A stretch of 64,000 bases of DNA from Cyanoderma ruficeps. Taxonomy: Eukaryota; Chordata; Aves; Passeriformes; Timaliidae. The stretch is from NCBI GenBank assembly GCA_008694505.1, contig VZDJ01007753.1, positions 17,953,003-18,017,002 on the forward strand. The letters run 5' to 3'. A program made the position numbers and the translations under genes. Under the pieces are notes generated by a model. It searched no databases. It saw only the letters and a program-made list of their open reading frames with translations, and had not been told where the DNA came from. Positions within the stretch are counted from its first letter, which is position 1. Each line of letters begins with the position of its first letter. Positions 46,153-58,259 of this stretch are shown one piece after another.

Positions 46153-47099
46153 AGTGGGAGGAGTGTCCTCTGAGAAATAACAATTATAATTCAGGTGTTG
46201 CAAATAAGGGTTAGGAGACAGACAAGGGAGATGTGGATTAATTGAAAGATGGAGATAACAAAAGCACTACACCCAGCACCTTCCAACTTTCTGTGCACAA
46301 CTAGTACTTACTAAGACTTTTTTTATTTTGCTTTTTAAATACAAAAAAAGTGGTAGAAGTTTCAGGTTGCCACCTTGATGCTCTGCCAGTGCTGATCAAC
46401 AGTATACTATAAATTGCCAAGCAGGGATCTATGGTGAGACAGAGAAACAGCAGAGTCAGGGAGTTCTTGTTTACAGACCTGCATACTGAAGAGACAGAGG
46501 TGTAAATGAAAGCACAGTTTAGGCAAGAAAGCTTACTTGCAAATGCAGTTATGGGAAAGATAAAGTAACAAAATACTGTAGTTTCTGTTTTTCTCTATGC
46601 TTAAAGATTGATCTGAAAAACCAGGACTGAACTGGGAGGAGGCTTTCAGTGAGGTTTGGATAGGAGTATTTCTGTATACTCTTCTCCCATTTCTTCTTGG
46701 GCCATATGAGCAAGACAAACATTTCTCAACAAATCTAGTCTATGTTTTATAAAATGTGTGAGCTCCCTTTCTGAGGTTTTCTCCTTGAAAATATTGTTGT
46801 TTCTGATTTCAACACAGCAGTGAAAAACTTGATGTTTCTGGTGGTTTGTTAGAAATGTTCCACTACTGTGAAGGTGCAAGTCCAAGTTCAGTCCTAATCT
46901 TTCTGGTTTCCCCTTTTTTCTCCTCGTGGTTCTAACTGTGTTTTAATGTGCTTTAAATGAATGAGAAAACTTGGTTAATATCTAAGTCACTTGTACATGA
47001 AGAGGCAATTTTCAAACGTTGCTGCACGGTCTCCCAAGAGATGTGAGTCACTGTGGTACGTGAAATGGTGCTGGAGGAAATTAGAAGACACAACCTGGA

Positions 47100-47190
47100 C
47101 TAGTGGAACCCCATCCCACAGGGGGTTGGAACTAGATAATCTAAAAGGTCCCTTCCAAACCAAACCATTCTCTGATTCTGTGAAACGGTC
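47100..47190 (+). mobile_element. CR1 LINE 3' tail fragment
   Basis: The segment from CTAGTGGAACCCCATCCCAC through GGTTGGAACTAGATAATC to CCAAACCATTCTCTGATTCT is the standard last ~90 bases of CR1. It is heavily 5'-truncated, and the upstream 70 bases may be a more diverged part of the same copy. Confidence 0.88.
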
Positions 47191-47593
47191 TGTGCCAGTG
47201 CAGTAAGAGTATCAAGTCTTAGGTAGCTGTTAATGTGTGGCAGACCAGTTGTGATAGGTGAGGCCTGGAGCTGCCTTGGACTAAGTTACAATATACCCAT
47301 GTTTCTTGTTTGAAATCTCTTCCTGGCTAAAGAAAACTTTTAAAAACACTTAATATTGCAGTTATCTCAGATCAAAGTAAAATTGGTTTTGTTCTAAGCC
47401 AAGACTGTCATTTCTAAAATACATGAAATTGCTGCTAAGGAATACTGTGTATCTTGAAGGAATTTGCCAAATACCTTACAGCTGCTTGCTTACTCTCTTC
47501 CTACCCCTCCCAGTGGGAAGAAGGTTCAGAAAGAAAAGATAAACCTTGTGGGTTGAGATAAAAACAGTCTAATAATTGAAACAACTAAAATAC

Positions 47594-47638
47594 AATAATA
47601 ATAATAGTAATAATAATAATAATAATAACAATAACAAC

Positions 47639-47712
<74 letters not shown>
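47594..47712. repeat. (AAT)n microsatellite, about 119 bp
   Basis: AAT/ATA units run with a few AAC and AGT interruptions in the first 50 bases and a pure array after that. The Leu, Ile and Tyr homopolymer open frames on the minus strand come only from this repeat. Confidence 0.97.
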
Positions 47713-47713
<1 letters not shown>

Positions 47714-49107
47714 TGAGACTCCAGAGTAACAGAACCCAAGAAAAACAAGTGATGCACAGTACAACTGCTCACCACATGGTGCCATGGTGCCTGATACCCA
47801 GCCAGAACATGTTTGGCCCCCTTACAGATAACTTCCCCAGCTTTTATATCCTGGACATGACATTCTCTGGTATGGAATATCCCTTTTTCCAGTGTAGGTC
47901 ACCTCTCCTGGCCATGTTCCCTCCCAGCTTTTGTGCACCTCCTCACTGGCAGAGTATGAGACACTGAAAAGTCCTCAAGTCATGGTGAACTCTACTTAGC
48001 AACAAAAACAAAGTCTGTCACACGAGTCATGGTTTTGCTTATCATTGCAAGTGTAATTGGACCTTGAATGCCTGTCTCCCACTTCTGAAGCAGGTGTTCT
48101 AACACTCAGTTTAGAACTAAGCATTAATGTTGTAGCAGAGATCCAGTGTCCAGGTTATCTCTCCCTATTAAATTCAGGAATCCAAAAGTGCAGAAAATCT
48201 TGAAACAAATGCAGTCAAAAATATCTGTTATCTTTATTGCAATACCAAACAAACAAAATGGTAGTGTAACATTTAAGTGTAACCAGATAAGCTGGTCCTG
48301 GTTTTCATCAGAGAAGTTCCTTCAGCATGTAGATGTGGCTGTCCTCATAGTGCCAAGTAGTCAGGTGGTACAACTGAATCAGGCCTCTTCATTGTTCCCT
48401 GTTGTCCTTGTCTGTACACTTGTAGCATGTGCTGAAATAGATAGGGATAAATTTTTCCTTGCTATTTCCCGGTAATCTATTGGTTCAATAAACCCTGAGG
48501 TACAGAGTCCCAGGTTCAAGTGGCTCGTTTGTTACACAGCAAGTTGAACTACTTTGCCCTTTATTGCTAGGTAATTATCTGCTCTGTAGAGTTCTGAGGA
48601 AATTTCTCAAATCCTCAGACCAAACGCCTTCTACAGGATCTAGTTAAGTATTTCTTGCCCCAGCAGCGGCTCGGTGGCTCTATGCACCGTTTGTGTTTCT
48701 GAAACTAAAGATCACTTTATTGCACCGCAGGGTAACTCGGCGTTGGCATGGATGCTTTCTGTGCCACTTGCCTGTATTGGGCTTTTGCTCCTGCCCAGCA
48801 CGGTCTGCCCTGTTTTTCAGTTCGCTGCGAGGACAGTTAAAAGGGCTGGGAACAGGTCATACATCTCCCTTCTCTCCTACGCCTACCCCAGAGAACTATG
48901 GCCTACTCCTTAGCCTTCCTAAGGAAACCAGCTCCAGCCTGGGGAGCAAGGCAGGGCCAGGCACAGATGCTGCGCAGGGGCCAGGGAGGGTGCAGGGGGG
49001 CAGGAGGACGCTGTGCTGGCTTCCCCTGGGCCCGCTGCTCTTCCGCCTCTGCGGTGAGCGCCGGCGGCAGCCCCGGGCGCCGGTGGGAGCAGCCCCGACC
49101 CGCGGGG

Positions 49108-49121
49108 ACTACAACTCCCAG
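49108..49121 (+). promoter_or_regulatory. ACTACAACTCCCAG promoter element (ZNF143/THAP11-type site)
   Basis: The 14-mer ACTACAACTCCCAG, 81 bases before the SYNJ2BP ATG, matches the well-known vertebrate promoter motif ACTACAATTCCCAG-type bound by ZNF143 and associated with THAP11/HCFC1. It is found mostly close to transcription starts of housekeeping and nuclear-encoded mitochondrial genes, which fits SYNJ2BP. Binding is inferred from sequence only. Confidence 0.75.
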
Positions 49122-49201
49122 CGCTCCGTGGCGCGGCCCGGCGGCGGCCGAGGAGGCGAGGGCGGCTGTCCCGGGAGCCGAGTTCTCCTTCAGGCCGCAG
49201 T

Positions 49202-49268
49202 ATGAACGGCAGCGTGGCGGGCGGCGGCTACGCCGAGGAGATCATCAGCCTCACCCGCAGACCCTCAG
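49202..49268 (+). CDS. SYNJ2BP: SYNJ2BP coding exon 1
   Basis: It encodes the first 22 residues plus one base, ending TCAG|GTACGG (phase 1). The residues [12 protein letters not shown] align with the conserved E-I-N-L-T-R-G-P-S-G of mammals. Confidence 0.94.
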
Positions 49269-52200
49269 GTACGGCGGGGGCGGCCTCTCCGCACCGGGTC
49301 CGCGGCGCCTCCCGGGCCGGGGCAGCCGCGCCGAGGCCTGCGCAGCCCCCGGGGAGGCCGGAGCGGAAGCGCGGGGTGGCGGCGGCCGACGGGGTGGCCG
49401 TGGCGGGCACCGGGGCGGTGGAGCGAGGGTCACGGCAGCGAGGATAGAAGCGCGGCGCCCAGAGGTGCCGGGCCCCGGGGCCTCCCCCTGGAAATAGCCG
49501 TGGCGGATACGCTGTTGCGGGAAAAGCTCGTGCCCTGCGTGAGGGAGAGCTGGCTGAGTCAGGGTCCGTCCTCTGCGGGAGCTTCGGTAGGGGCTGGTGT
49601 TCCTGCGGACAACTCGCCTCTGGTTTCGCCTCTGGTTTTCCCAGGAAGTTGCTATCTCCAGTGGAGATGTCGCTTCCAAGTGAGGGGACAGCCGCTGAGC
49701 GCCCAACCGCGTTGGATACCCTGAGTCAGGGGCCATTTGAAAATCATATGCCCAAGTGGCTGTCCCCTGTACTGTCAGCCTGGCGTTCACTGTGCAGCGT
49801 ACCTTGAGAGGCTTTGGGCTGGTGAGAGAGAGGACCATAGGCTGGAAGGAAGAGCAATAGAGCAGTTGGTGAGGCATATTTTGGCTTTGCTTTTCATGTA
49901 TCAACAACAGGCGCGCTCATAGACACCTTAGTTTTCTACACAATTTATGGTGCCATTCAAATCACACTTTCAGCAGTGAGACAAGGTGGCATGAAATATA
50001 CAGTTCTGGAGCAGAAGCCTGGCTATAGAGAATGGCAGGCTCCAGAAGGGCTTTTGGAGTTAGAATTGTACTTTGGTGTGTGGGGCATTCTCTTTAATTA
50101 AAACAAGCAGGAACGAAAACGTGGCAGCACTTCTGTTCTGCACAACTGCTGGGTGCAGCTGCTGACCAGCCTTGGCTCCAGGGGCTCCCCAGAGACCCCA
50201 GCACCCCCACTGCTGGCGTGCGCGTTTCTCCAGGGTGGAGGTAGGTCCCGTGCAGGGCTGGTGTTGGTCCTGGCCCTCATGCCGATGATCAGAACTCAGA
50301 GGAAGTGAGCCCGGGGAGCAGCCCTTTGCCTCCCCTGCCCGATTGGCCTCTGGTCTGAAAGCTGTGTAGCGCCTACCTGCATAGCCATGAGCTTAAGCTA
50401 ATGAAGCTGAGCTCGTCAGGGTAAAACTGTGCCAAATGAAGCTGGTTCTGATGGGAAGGCTGTTTTCATACATCTGGGGGAGCTAAAATTTTAAGGAGGG
50501 TGTAAGGGAATGTTAAAGGGCAGAGTCGAGAATGGTCTTGAATGTGACCACTGTGATTGCAAATGAGCAGCATTTGTCCAGTCATTTTGATGGGCTGTGC
50601 ATCCTTAGATTTAGGTTTCTGACTATGTTACTTGATTTGAAGGTCCTACAGCCACTTATGGCCTCGATGCACTTGCCATGTGAATTATTATTAATTTCTA
50701 TGGGAGGAACAAAACACTGTTATCTGCGAAGTACAATTGGGTACTGTAATCTCTTGAATTGGAGTTTTGACCGCAACTTTAAAAATAGGTCTGATGGCAA
50801 ACATCTCTGGGAAAAGTTTCAGTGGTTGTGAATGTATTTCCAGTGGCAGGACAGTGTATATTTGTCTCTTTTTCAAATTTTCTTGTGTTCAGTTTCTCAT
50901 TTTCTAATCCTGCCAGTCCTGATTTTTTAAGGGACCTTTTCAGTTCAGAGAGGGTAAGTGAGGCACAGGGAGGTCTACAGCCTCAGGGAGGGTCAGAAGT
51001 TTAGCCCAGAACCTGCTTTTAAAGCTCTGCTGTTCTGCTTCTGGTCCCTCATAGACAAAAGATTTAGTGCTATGTGCTCTCTCCCCTTGCTCTTTTCTTC
51101 CAGCTGTGCTGTGTCTCTGTGGCTGCATGAGCTGGAAAGAGAGAATAGCAAAGAGCTTGAGGATTGGTAGGGAGGATATTTTTAAGCAGAGTGAAAAAGT
51201 CTGAGTGCTGGAAAGGAAAGTGAAAAAGTGAAAAAGTCATGTGAATACTTAATTTGGTCTAGCAGGAACTGCTGCCTCTTTGTCACAAAGATCCGCCTCT
51301 GCTGATGAAAGCTGTGACTCTTGATTATTTTTCCAGTCCTGGGTAAAAAGTTGCAAAATGTATACTCTCTATATATATATTAGGGGTTTTATATATGAGA
51401 GTGATTGTGTTCTGAGATCCTAATTCCTTCTTTCTGGCTTTTTAATAAGTGTTGATTAAACCTTATACTTTCTGTAGTATTGATTTTCCTCTTTCCTAAG
51501 TTATTGGCTTTATGGCAAATAATTTCTAGGAGTGGATTTTTAATTTTTTTTTCTTTTCATTTTCTATTGAAAGATGTATTACTGTGCACAACCAGCCCTT
51601 CTTGGAATAGATATTATTCTAGTTGAAATGTCATGATTTTTTCAACTTTCATTTTCTCACTTTCATTTTTTTCCTCACTTGTCTGAAGCTGCCAGGAGTG
51701 GAAGGAAGAAAAAAGGTGTGGCAAAATTGCTGCTAATGTTTCTTTACTTCCCAGCTGTAGATGCGCACTTAAAATACCATGACTCATTTTGTAAATGCTT
51801 TGATCTCCTGTGACTAATTTAAAATGCTGCTTCCCAGCAGGCATTTTAAAGGTGGTTTTACTTTCATTTGAAACTCTCCTTCCCAAGGTTTCCAATCCTA
51901 ACTTCGAGAGAAAATAAGATAGAAAACGAAAACAAATAAATGAGTCTGGCTGAACATGGGCAGAACTTGCCCGCAGCTGTTCTTGACAATAGCTTTTGGA
52001 TGACTGGCTTATGTCAGAAAAAAAAAAAAAAGTGGGTTTTTTTCCCATTTACTTTGATTGCATATTTGACTTTTCTTTTTCCTTGGCTTTTCTTTCTTTT
52101 TTTCATTGCAGGCCTCATAGGGAATCTTTCCTGTCCCTTATCATGCGTTTTTATTTAGAGAGAGACTTAGCTGCATATACTGTGGGGAATGTGCTTTCAT

Positions 52201-55200
52201 AATCTTTGGGTTTCCAGACTTCAAATTCAATTTGTTCTTCTGGGTTTCAATGAAACAAGAAGTCTTAACTTTAATCCAGAAGCTGGATCCAGCAAGATGT
52301 CTGTAACTGGGGCTTCTTTTGAAGAATAATGCAAAATGGCAAAAATGTGAAGTGGACATCAGTTCTGATAAATGCGCATGTATTCCTTTTTGTTTTGCAT
52401 TAAATCTGCAAACTTTGGCTTTATTTCCTATCATATTTGAATTCGCGAAACAGAACAAAGTTATCGTGTTCAATTTGAAGTAGCTTCATGTAGCCTAATT
52501 GTATTGTGCAAAGCACACCATTTCCAGCTCCTGAGATGTGGCAGGGGAGCCTTCTGAGCTCTAGGTGCCCTCCAGGTGCTAGCACAGTTCTCTTTGTTTC
52601 CTCATCTGTTGACAGGATCTAATGCTCCCCACCTTTCCTCACTCTTTTTCCCAGCTCACAAAACTCTTGTTAGAGGTGATTTCTTGTAGCTCAAAGGTAG
52701 TGATTTACTATAATTTCATGTGAAATGCAGAATACTTTCCTTTTCTTTCATGTTGTGCTGAAGAATTGTATTCCTGCTGAGGGCTGAATCAGCATCTGAG
52801 AAATGATGGCATGCCCCTCAGTATTCCCCAGCACCCACCTGAAACAGCTCACAGATGTTTTGTGTGATGAAGTGTCTGGGGTCCTCAGGCATTTAGTGTC
52901 TCTCTTCTGCCTTCAAGACCAGTTTCACGAGAATAACTTTTCTAGACAATGGAAAGGTGGTTGGAAAGGGTAATGTAGATTTGTGTGCTGTGAGTTTTTG
53001 AATGGTGGAGGCCATTGGATGTGGGAGGGTGCAGTCCCCAACAAGCAAGACAGCAAGAATGTTTGAAGCTTTGAGCTTTTTCTCATCACCTTTCTTTTTG
53101 GCTTACCTTAGGGTTGGGCTTCAACATCGTTGGTGGGACAGATCAGCAGTACATTGCCAATGACAACAGCATCTATGTCAGCTGGATCAAAAAGGACGGG
53201 GCAGCTTACCTGGATGGCCGATTACAAGAAGGAGATAAAATTTTAGCGGTAAGCCCTTTCTTCTGTTGTCCCCTGTGTTCTTGATCAGTGATGTGATGTG
53301 AGAGGCAGGTTTTCCAGCACAGTGCATAGAGAGGAAGGATGTGGTGAATGAATTAGATGATCCCAAGCAAAGTCCGTGGAGGAGTTGTCTTGGGGAACTG
53401 GGGAGAGCTCTGAGCACTTGGGAGGTGAGTGCCTCTACGCATGGGCTTATCTCTTCTGCCTTCTTGATTTGCCACAGAAGTGCTCTGTGGTGCTGTGCTT
53501 GTGTTTCCTCTGTGACTTGCCTCCCTAAGGTTCTAGAATCCATCAGACCTTCTCTTGCTCACCATGGATTATCGTTTACACACGTGAAAATAAAGGTTTT
53601 CCACCTCTTCAGTTTCCATTTTTTGACCGGTAATCCATGATTTCTGATCCTTTTGCACAGGGGGATTTCTAGACTATAAAACTTCTAGGCCATAATATTC
53701 TTCTCTTCATTTTAGCTCCTCAAGAATAGCATAGGCTGCTTCTCTTTTTAGAAAATTGTTTCCAAGTGTCTGATGTTCACACCCACTGGTTCTTCAGACA
53801 GCTGGCAATCATGCAAGAAACAAGCCTTGCAAAGTGATGGGTGAAGGAGTAGCCTCTCCCAGAATGATACACTACCTTTTTGTACTCTTTAATTTTTTTT
53901 ACTGTTGCTTATTATGTTCCACATGTGATCATTTTAGCCTCTATAGACTACCTTGCACTAATTGGAACCCATTACTGATCCAGAAAGTGATATGAAGTTA
54001 AACAGAGAATATTCTCTTGATAGTTTAATATTTACATACTTGTGTTTGGGGTTTCTATATATGAAGAGAGGCACTGGATATGATCTTAGGGGATACAGTT
54101 AGGGGTAATGGTGGTGAAAATGAAAAATTAGTATGTAAGTAATTTTTTTGGTTGGTTTTGCTACATCAGTGTGCTTATAAAAGTGTGTTTACAACACTCT
54201 CTCAAACAGAGAGGTTTCAAAGGTACACCTGCAGAGGAAACAAGGGAAGAGGCTCAAAATAATAATTTTTCTGTAGCTGCTCTTTTATGCTCATTAGCTG
54301 TCAGAATCACACCTTTGATTTGTTTCCAGTAAAGCAACAGCATCAGAAGCTGCTATTGACACAACTGTGGTCTTTTATTATCATTTTGCTTCTGGGTAGC
54401 TTTTTTCAGTACCTCTATGTTTTTGCTTGGAGTTTCTCAAGTTCTGTCTCAACATATAAAAATATCTCATAATATTAACTAATTAATTAATTAGGATCTT
54501 TATGATTATAGTATCATGCCCCAAATGCGGATTTTGTGAAACATGACGATTTTTATGCCTTATCCTTCCTATGTTAGCCTGCATCAGTAAAAATTTGCTT
54601 TGTTTACCCTCAGCATGTGGTTCTCCTTTTGCTTTTTTGCTAGATCAATGGCAAGGAGTTGAAGGATTTGCGGCACAGGGATGCTGTGGAGCTGTTCAGG
54701 AATGCAGGCTGTTACGTGTCTCTGAAAATTCAGCGCAGGGTATGTTTTACCTATTTCTTGAGGTTATTTGTGGCTCAGTTTAGACTAGTTTCTATGATTG
54801 GTGGCTATTTCATGATGAAGAAGAGTACTGTGTCCAGATGCTCAGTGTGATATGTGCATATAAAAATTCTGTTTGACCTATGACCTTCTCTCATTGCCTC
54901 AGCTGTAATTGTCTCTGTAATATTTTGTAACCAGTGTAAACTTTGTATCAGTGAAAAGGTGAGTTTGGAGATATCCCCAGGTCTTTGTTTTGCTGGAGTA
55001 TGTTGTGTTTGCTCACTGATCTCCTTTCTCAGAGGTAAAGGTTTGTGTGTGAAGACAGAATCTCAAGTTGCTCAGTTTTATTTGAGTGACCAAAATCTTA
55101 CTGGAGGCAGCACTCCTTTTGTTTCAGAGGCCATCACTAATGTTAGTGTTGAAATGTGAGTGCAGCCCAGTGCTACATGACAGATGTTGATGTGCTGGAA

Positions 55201-56357
55201 CATGTCCAGAGAAGGGTAATAAAGCAGGTGAAGGATCTGGAGCACAAGTCTGATGGGAGCAGCTGAGGGAGCTGGGGGTGTTTAGCCTGGAGAAAAGGAG
55301 CTTAGGGAAGACCTTATCACTCTTCACAACTGCCTGAAAGGAGGCTGTAGCCAGGTGGAGGTTGGCTTCTTCTCTCAGGCAACAAGTGACAGGACAAATG
55401 GAGACATCCTCAAGTTGCACTAGGGGAAATTTAGATTGGGTTTTAAGAATTTTTTCACTGAAAATGTTGTCCAGCAATGGAACAGACTGCTGAGGGAAGT
55501 GGTTGAGTCACCGTCTCTGAAGGCATTTAAAAAATGTGCAGATGAGGTGCTTAGTTTAATAGTAAACTTGGCAGTGCTGGGTTAACGGTTGGACTTGGTA
55601 ATCTTAGAGGTTTTTCCAACATAAATAATTTTACAATAATAGGAAATATGGACTACTATAGTTTAAATATGCTGGCATCATTTTAGATATAAAAAGAGAT
55701 CAACCCTTAATCCCCAGCTAGCGTGGGAGTTGACAAAATAAATATTGATCTACCCAAAGCATGTTGGTGGAGAGAGGTGGCTTGAGATCCCTTTTCTACT
55801 CCCCTAACGAAAGAGTAAGTCTTCTGGACCAGTGTGTGTATAAGGCAGGTAAGAAACCCAGAGAGAATTGTTGATGTCTTTTTCCTGGTAAAGAGAGCAG
55901 GAAATGGTGTGGTGGCAAATGCATTGAGGAGTGACTGGTTATGTGTGTGTCGTTTCTTCCGCTCTATGAGGTGTGTCCTGCTCCACTTGACTCCTAGTTT
56001 AGGAAGTGGCAGAGAAACATGAAGGTGCCTGGTAGTGACTGGGCACCCTGCATTTAACTTCAGTCCATCCCAAGCTGTTGTAACCCTCCCGTGTGTGTGG
56101 TCTCCAGGTACCTGGGTAAACTATTTTGGACATTCTTACAGAACCACCTGGTCCAGACACAGAACTGGGAGCTCTTTTGTTATAGGTTCTGACATAAACT
56201 TTTTTTTTCCTTGTAGTTGCAGCCACAGAATGGCCCTGTGGGTCATGGAGGAGATGGAGAATCAGGTGGGCTTCCTCTGGCAGCCATTCTGGTGCCGGGC
56301 CTGGCGCTTGCTGCGGCAGCAGTCTGGGTCTTGCTGAGGTATCGGCAGCGCATGTGA
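49202..56357 (+). CDS. SYNJ2BP: SYNJ2BP, synaptojanin-2-binding protein / OMP25 (complete, four coding exons)
   Basis: Coding exons 49202-49268, 53112-53248, 54644-54739 and 56217-56357 total 441 bases, giving 146 residues; human SYNJ2BP has 145. All introns are GT-AG and in phase. The protein starts [21 protein letters not shown] single PDZ domain covers about residues 11-100 with the carboxylate-binding loop GLGF at 23-26 and the [12 protein letters not shown] segment. A Gly-rich linker follows, then a C-terminal transmembrane anchor at about 119-140 and a short basic end RYRQRM. This is the tail-anchor design of OMP25, which places the PDZ domain on the cytosolic face of the mitochondrial outer membrane, where it recruits partners such as synaptojanin-2A. 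The N-terminal ten residues and the anchor are the most diverged parts; the PDZ core is conserved. Confidence 0.96.
53112..53248 (+). CDS. SYNJ2BP: SYNJ2BP coding exon 2
   Basis: The acceptor CTTACCTTAG is followed by GGTTGGGCTTC, completing [14 protein letters not shown]. The exon ends at KILA|GTAAGC, phase 0. It carries most of the PDZ core. Confidence 0.95.
54644..54739 (+). CDS. SYNJ2BP: SYNJ2BP coding exon 3
   Basis: The acceptor TTTTTTGCTAG is followed by ATCAATGGC. It reads [20 protein letters not shown] to QRR and ends AGG|GTATGT, phase 0. It encodes the final PDZ helix and strand. Confidence 0.95.
55188..55640 (+). mobile_element. CR1 LINE, 5'-truncated 3' end, in SYNJ2BP intron 3
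   Basis: The order TGCTGGAACATGTCCAGAGA, GGAGCTGGGGGTGTTTAGCC, GTGACAGGACAAATGGAGAC, GGTTGGACTTGGTAATCTTA and TTTTTCCAACATAAATAATT follows the CR1 3' consensus. It belongs to a different CR1 subfamily from the copy at 14800. The tail differs from the usual ATTCTATG form, so the element is older or has a mutated end. Confidence 0.9.
56217..56357 (+). CDS. SYNJ2BP: SYNJ2BP coding exon 4 and stop
   Basis: The acceptor TTTTTTCCTTGTAG is followed by TTGCAGCCACAG. The exon encodes [10 protein letters not shown], the Gly-rich linker, the Ala/Leu-rich membrane anchor and RYRQRM, with TGA at 56355-56357. Confidence 0.95.
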   Translation: MQPQNGPVGHGGDGESGGLPLAAILVPGLALAAAAVWVLLRYRQRM

Positions 56358-56794
56358 AGAGTTCACGTCTGGGATGTCACTGCGTATTTTACACAGCTAT
56401 GATGTAATTTAAAGATAGAGAATCAACGATCTTGTCACAGACTGGTGCCAAAAAGGATCATTGCCTATCACCAAAGTTGCTGCTGATGTTCGTATATATT
56501 GATTTTCTTGCAGGGTGGATAGAAGCAGAGAGAAAAAAGGGAAGGGAAAGGACTGTGTTTATGTAAAGAGTGGGATAGCTGTATTTTTTGACAAATCTGA
56601 GGAGGTTTTGCCATCCTTCTCTATTTTGCACCATGAGCTTTCAAACACACTCATCTATTCCACATTTTAAGGTCAAACTTTTGGTTAACGGGTGTGGGAG
56701 TTGGGGTGGTTTTAAATCAAAAACATTTTCTAGAGGCTTTGCCTTGTTTCCACAGAATTTTTTCTTGAATCTAATGAATTTTGTCTGAACCCTG

Positions 56795-56800
56795 AATAAA
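56795..56800 (+). terminator. SYNJ2BP proximal polyadenylation signal
   Basis: AATAAA lies about 440 bases after the stop codon. Further hexamers at 58218-58223 and 58236-58241 could define a longer 3' UTR of about 1.9 kb; mammalian SYNJ2BP is known for a long 3' UTR. Confidence 0.55.
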
Positions 56801-58217
56801 GAGAAGCAATGCAAAGGGTATATTATTTTTCCCATTGAAGTTTTGTTGGTTGTTGCTAAATAAATGCCTTAAATGTGTAAAATCTGATCTGTGGTTTCGC
56901 AGGTAAAATCTTCAATGTAGCTGCTGATTTAACAGCAATATGCAGTATTGATGAGGTATTTTGCCAGTTGTGGAAAGATAGAAGATAGCCTGCTGCTAGA
57001 AGAAGATTTTGATTGTCAAAATGATTGCTCATTTTTGGGTCAGGGTTGTAAGAGAAAGCTTTCCACAAAATGCTGGCATACTGGAGAGAGACAAGCAACA
57101 GCTGAATCACAAGAATAAGTGGTGGCAAGAGATTTGGGCATGCTGAAACTGCAGAAGAGTCTTTAAATTAGTAGTGAAGCCATAGTTCCTCCATTCATCA
57201 GGTGGGTTGAAGTCTGCATCTCTCAGGTATGTTTTGGGGGTTATTTTTTGCACAGGGAATACTTCAGATAGAGTTTTTTGTTGCAGCTGACTTGCTCTCT
57301 GCAGTCAGGAGAATCTTACGATGATTGAAAGGGAGAAGCTGAGAGCAGGCTGGGATTGTCCTGGCTTTTGTTTTTTGTGAAGAGTTATGTGGTGTTCAGG
57401 AGATAGGCCGTCGACTTTAAGCCAGGGTAAAGCTTAGCAGGTAAAACCAGAGGGAAGAGACCCTCCTCTGGAAAGTATATGGCTGAATTTACCTGCAGTG
57501 AATCTCCTCACTGTGATTTGAATAGTTTAAAATGCTCCAGCTGATGGGAGCTCTTGTGGGTAAGACCTGTTTCTCTTGTCTCCAAGAAATCGATGTCTTC
57601 TACTGTTTTTGTAAAAGAAAAGCAAAATGCATGGTCTGATCTGTATGATGCCAAAAAAGAGATCACATATGCAATATATGTTTTCAAAGAAAAACTGGTG
57701 TCTTGGTGCTTTACTTATCTCCATTCTCTACTATTCTCGTAGGACATTGCTGATGTGTTTGAAATTGTTGTGTTTGCTCAGGGCTGTGTTCCAGCTGTCT
57801 GCTGGAGATAGAAGTGGTTGTGCTGTTGAACGTGGCATTCCTAAATCACCTTGGAGTTTCAGAGCACTTGAATCATGTGAAATCTTGCTTTGGCCCATAG
57901 ACTGCTCTAGTGTAAGGGGGAGAGGAAACAGGAGGAGTTTTGCTCTACGTTTGCAGGGGACTTTGGGAACAATATTGATGTTGACTGGCCTGGCCGAAGG
58001 CATGCAGTGACTTGCCTTGACCTGCAAAGCAGTTGTGCCTGATAGCAGAAGGGCTGCCGTGTAGACAGATCTTTGCAGATACAGCATTAACCAGCTTGTA
58101 TGTGACCTGCTTTGAATATTTGGCTGTAGTGTCCATGTGCAGCACTGTGCATACACACAGCATGTGTGTATTAAGATGGATGATTAAGAATTGATGCTGT
58201 TGTATCACAGCCTTCAG

Positions 58218-58241
58218 AATAAAGATGCAGACATTAATAAA
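58218..58241 (+). terminator. Candidate distal SYNJ2BP polyadenylation signals
   Basis: Two AATAAA hexamers lie 18 bases apart, followed by a TG-rich stretch (TGGCCTGTCTTGTTAGCC) that could act as the downstream element. Use by SYNJ2BP is inference. Confidence 0.35.
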
Positions 58242-58259
58242 ATGGCCTGTCTTGTTAGC

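Larger units (their letters stand above)
44409..48940. other. Intergenic region between the ADAM gene and SYNJ2BP
   Basis: Apart from the ADAM 3' UTR, a CR1 tail fragment, a G-run with an unresolved base and a long AAT microsatellite, I see no genes. The open frames across 47569-47785 are translations of the microsatellite. Confidence 0.6.
48950..49480 (+). promoter_or_regulatory. SYNJ2BP CpG-island promoter
   Basis: The GC- and CpG-rich region spans the SYNJ2BP start codon, begins about 250 bases upstream and extends into intron 1. No TATA box is visible. Confidence 0.8.

Noticed and set aside
47569..47785. Leu- and Ile-rich minus-strand open frames
   Set aside because: They are translations of the AAT microsatellite.
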